From assembly GCA_003562605.1 (NCBI GenBank), contig PWUG01000140.1, positions 1 through 7,242 of the forward strand: a DNA stretch of 7,242 nt, read 5' to 3'. Position numbers and translations under genes: made by a program. Source of the stretch: Syntrophomonadaceae bacterium. Lineage in GTDB: Bacteria > Bacillota_D > Dethiobacteria > DTU022. Positions 6,090 through 7,242 of this stretch are shown here, piece after piece. The notes below the pieces were generated by a model. That model was not told the DNA's origin, ran no database searches, and saw nothing but the letters and a program-made list of their open reading frames with translations. Within the stretch, counting starts at the first letter, position 1, and the number at the start of each line of letters is the position of its first letter.

Positions 6090-6974
6090 TCAATTAACAA
6101 ACCCTGCCAGCCGTTTTTCCCCATCCGATGATAATCCATAGCTTTCGATCTCTGCAGCCAACTGCTCGGCATCTCCATATCCAGCAACAAAGCCATTAAG
6201 TCTTGCCGCTGCTGTTGAGTCAACAAAGCCGTTGAAAGAAGGATAGTAAGCTTCAATTTCGGCGGCAAGATCCTTAACAGCCTGCAGGTAGTATTTTTGA
6301 TGATAGTCTTCTGCCAGGTAAAACGTCTCGAGGGGAACTATCTCGGTAGTAACGTTTATATTCATTTTTTCTTCAATTGCTGCTTTACTTTCCAGCGCCG
6401 CTTTCTGTTGATCTTCATCGTGGAAAAGAATTATCGACATGTACTGTCTGGGAGCCCTGCCGGTGGGATTATGACCATCCCAAAACATCTCCAAAATATC
6501 TTCATATGAAATTATGGCAGGATCATAGTCGATCTGAAAAGTTTCTGTGTGATCCCCCAGGTTGCGATAATTTGGATTTTCGAGACTGCCTCCGGCATAA
6601 CCGACTCGTGTGCGATAAACTCCCTCTAATTGCCCGAACCGGGCATCGGGTCCCCAGAATCAGCCCATGCCCAGAGTCGCCGTTTCCAAATTTTCAGGCA
6701 CATTCTGATCTATCGGGGGTGTAGTGAAACCCGAAAAATCTTTTTGCTCTTCCATAGCAGTATCTTCCCCTTCGTCCTCAGCTTGTGAATCGTTATCTTC
6801 CATCTCATTAAGATCGTTCAGACCAGCTGTACACCCGGATACCAGAAATATCAACACCAGCAAAAGCAGTAAAACCTTTGCAGTTGTGATTCCGGATGCT
6901 GCCGGGAGAGAATCGGCCAACCGGTTACACTTCTGTAGTTTAATTTTATTAATCACGCTTTTGATCTTCAACAC
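6090..6974 (-). CDS. msrA: Selenocysteine-containing peptide methionine sulfoxide reductase A, lipoprotein
   Basis: The gene reduces methionine-S-sulfoxide in proteins. It must be read through an in-frame TGA (6662-6660) as selenocysteine, giving 294 residues. Before the TGA: a GTG start, a lipoprotein signal with lipobox LVSGC (C48 lipidated), a very acidic linker (about 53-77), then ATLGMG. After it: FWGPDARFGQLEGVYRTRVGYAGG, which continues the MsrA fold without a break. The family motif GCFWG becomes G-U105-FWG. Other conserved parts follow: VGYAGG, GDHTETF with E144 in the catalytic glutamate position, FWDGHNPT, and FYLAEDYHQKYY (218-229). No cysteine follows U105, so there is no resolving cysteine. 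The GTG start (6974) is three bases after the upstream TPR-like gene stop, with GAGGAG overlapping that gene's end. The resulting 47-residue signal is long, so the true start could be internal. The alternative, a Cys-to-stop mutation, is disfavoured by the SECIS-like hairpin and the intact reading frame. Confidence 0.88.
6625..6662 (-). promoter_or_regulatory. Candidate bacterial SECIS element with the recoded UGA
   Basis: The UGA is at 6662-6660. Twenty nucleotides separate it from the first loop base of a hairpin with stem GCCCG (6644-6640) and CGGGC (6636-6632) around a GUU loop, so the apex reads CCC-GGUU-CGGG. This resembles the E. coli fdhF apex with GGUC, where loop G and U contact SelB. 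Known bacterial SECIS elements place the loop about 16-37 nt after the UGA with a G among the first loop bases, and both hold here. An additional U-A pair extends the stem. Confidence 0.75.
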
Positions 6975-6977
6975 GGA

Positions 6978-7242
6978 TTAATCTTCTCCTCGCATTTCAG
7001 CCAGGCGGCGCCGGGACTCCTCGTAGAATTGATCTCCTTCCGGGACCAATTCATAGTAAAGTACCGCATCGCGACGGTTCCCAAGTAAGTAATTCATACG
7101 GCCCATAATATAGGCCAGAGAAGTCCTCTCACCAAATCGTTCCTGCATTAACTGCTCAAAATAAGGGATTTCTCCAAGGTACCGCATCGCTTCAGAGCGG
7201 TTACCGTTTTCAATAAAAAATTCTGCCAGGCGTAAGCGCGCC
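6978..7242 (-). CDS. TPR-like protein, C-terminal fragment
   Basis: The reading frame enters from the right edge and ends at TAA (6980-6978), giving 87 visible residues without a start. The first visible segment, ARLRLAEFFIENGNRSEAMRYLGEI, and a later one, AYIMGRMNYLLGNRRDAVLYYELV, have the spacing of small and aromatic residues expected of tetratricopeptide-type helical hairpins. The last segment, EESRRRLAEM, would be a capping helix. Such repeats mediate protein-protein contacts. An internal ATG at 7187 is not the start because the frame stays open to the edge. It sits three bases upstream of msrA and carries that gene's ribosome binding site in its final codons, so the two are probably translated as one operon. 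Its specific role is unknown. Confidence 0.75.
   Translation of the reverse strand, partial: ARLRLAEFFIENGNRSEAMRYLGEIPYFEQLMQERFGERTSLAYIMGRMNYLLGNRRDAVLYYELVPEGDQFYEESRRRLAEMRGED

Noticed and set aside
6090..6092. The second TGA, ending msrA, as another selenocysteine codon.
   Set aside because: The MsrA fold and its usual C-terminal extension are complete before it. The frame beyond runs only about a dozen codons to another stop, with no conserved residue and no suitable hairpin.
6090..6974. msrA as a pseudogene broken by a nonsense mutation.
   Set aside because: The single interruption is TGA at the exact catalytic position, the remaining frame is undamaged, a SECIS-like hairpin follows, and no other cysteine remains, as in known selenoprotein MsrA.

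Overview
The window looks like a chromosomal stretch from an anaerobic, Gram-positive bacterium of the Clostridia. The evidence is strong Shine-Dalgarno sequences, sigma-A-type promoters, moderate GC, two lipoboxes, a cold-shock gene of Firmicute type, and a methionine sulfoxide reductase whose catalytic residue is encoded by UGA and so is probably selenocysteine. No phage, insertion sequence, CRISPR array or integrated element is visible.

Layout, left to right. (1) 1-337, minus: a cold-shock protein gene lacking only its last codons at the window edge. It has its own extended -10 promoter and a leader of about 110 nt that can fold over its own ribosome binding site. (2) 397-3353, minus: an apparent three-gene operon, read right to left. 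It encodes a 69-residue two-helix membrane protein (PLDc_N type), a metal-dependent amidohydrolase of the prolidase/imidazolonepropionase type, and an FAD-dependent oxidoreductase of the phytoene desaturase-like family. (3) 3354-3623: a divergent control region with a well-formed plus-strand promoter whose -35 box overlaps a perfect 8-3-8 palindrome. (4) 3624-4172, plus: a small acidic lipoprotein of unknown function. (5) 4265-4287: a hairpin terminator between convergent genes. (6) 4317-5687, minus: L-lysine 6-transaminase (lat). (7) 5859-5933, minus: tRNA-Val(CAC) with its own promoter. (8) 6090-6974, minus: an msrA-type lipoprotein read through an in-frame TGA. (9) 6978 to the right edge, minus: the end of a TPR-like gene, separated from msrA by three bases.

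The central finding is region 8. Two apparent ORFs join exactly at a TGA that occupies the catalytic position of the MsrA GCFWG motif, giving G-Sec-FWG. A GC-rich hairpin with a G-first loop lies about 20 nt downstream, as expected for a bacterial SECIS. The catalytic domain has no cysteine at all. A standard gene caller would split or discard this gene. The second notable signal is the cold-shock leader, where two nested 7-bp helices can sequester the AGGAGG ribosome binding site.

The genes do not form one obvious pathway. The amidohydrolase operon and lat may both act on amino acid or peptide derivatives, but no substrate can be read from the sequence. The MsrA lipoprotein probably repairs oxidised methionine outside the membrane.
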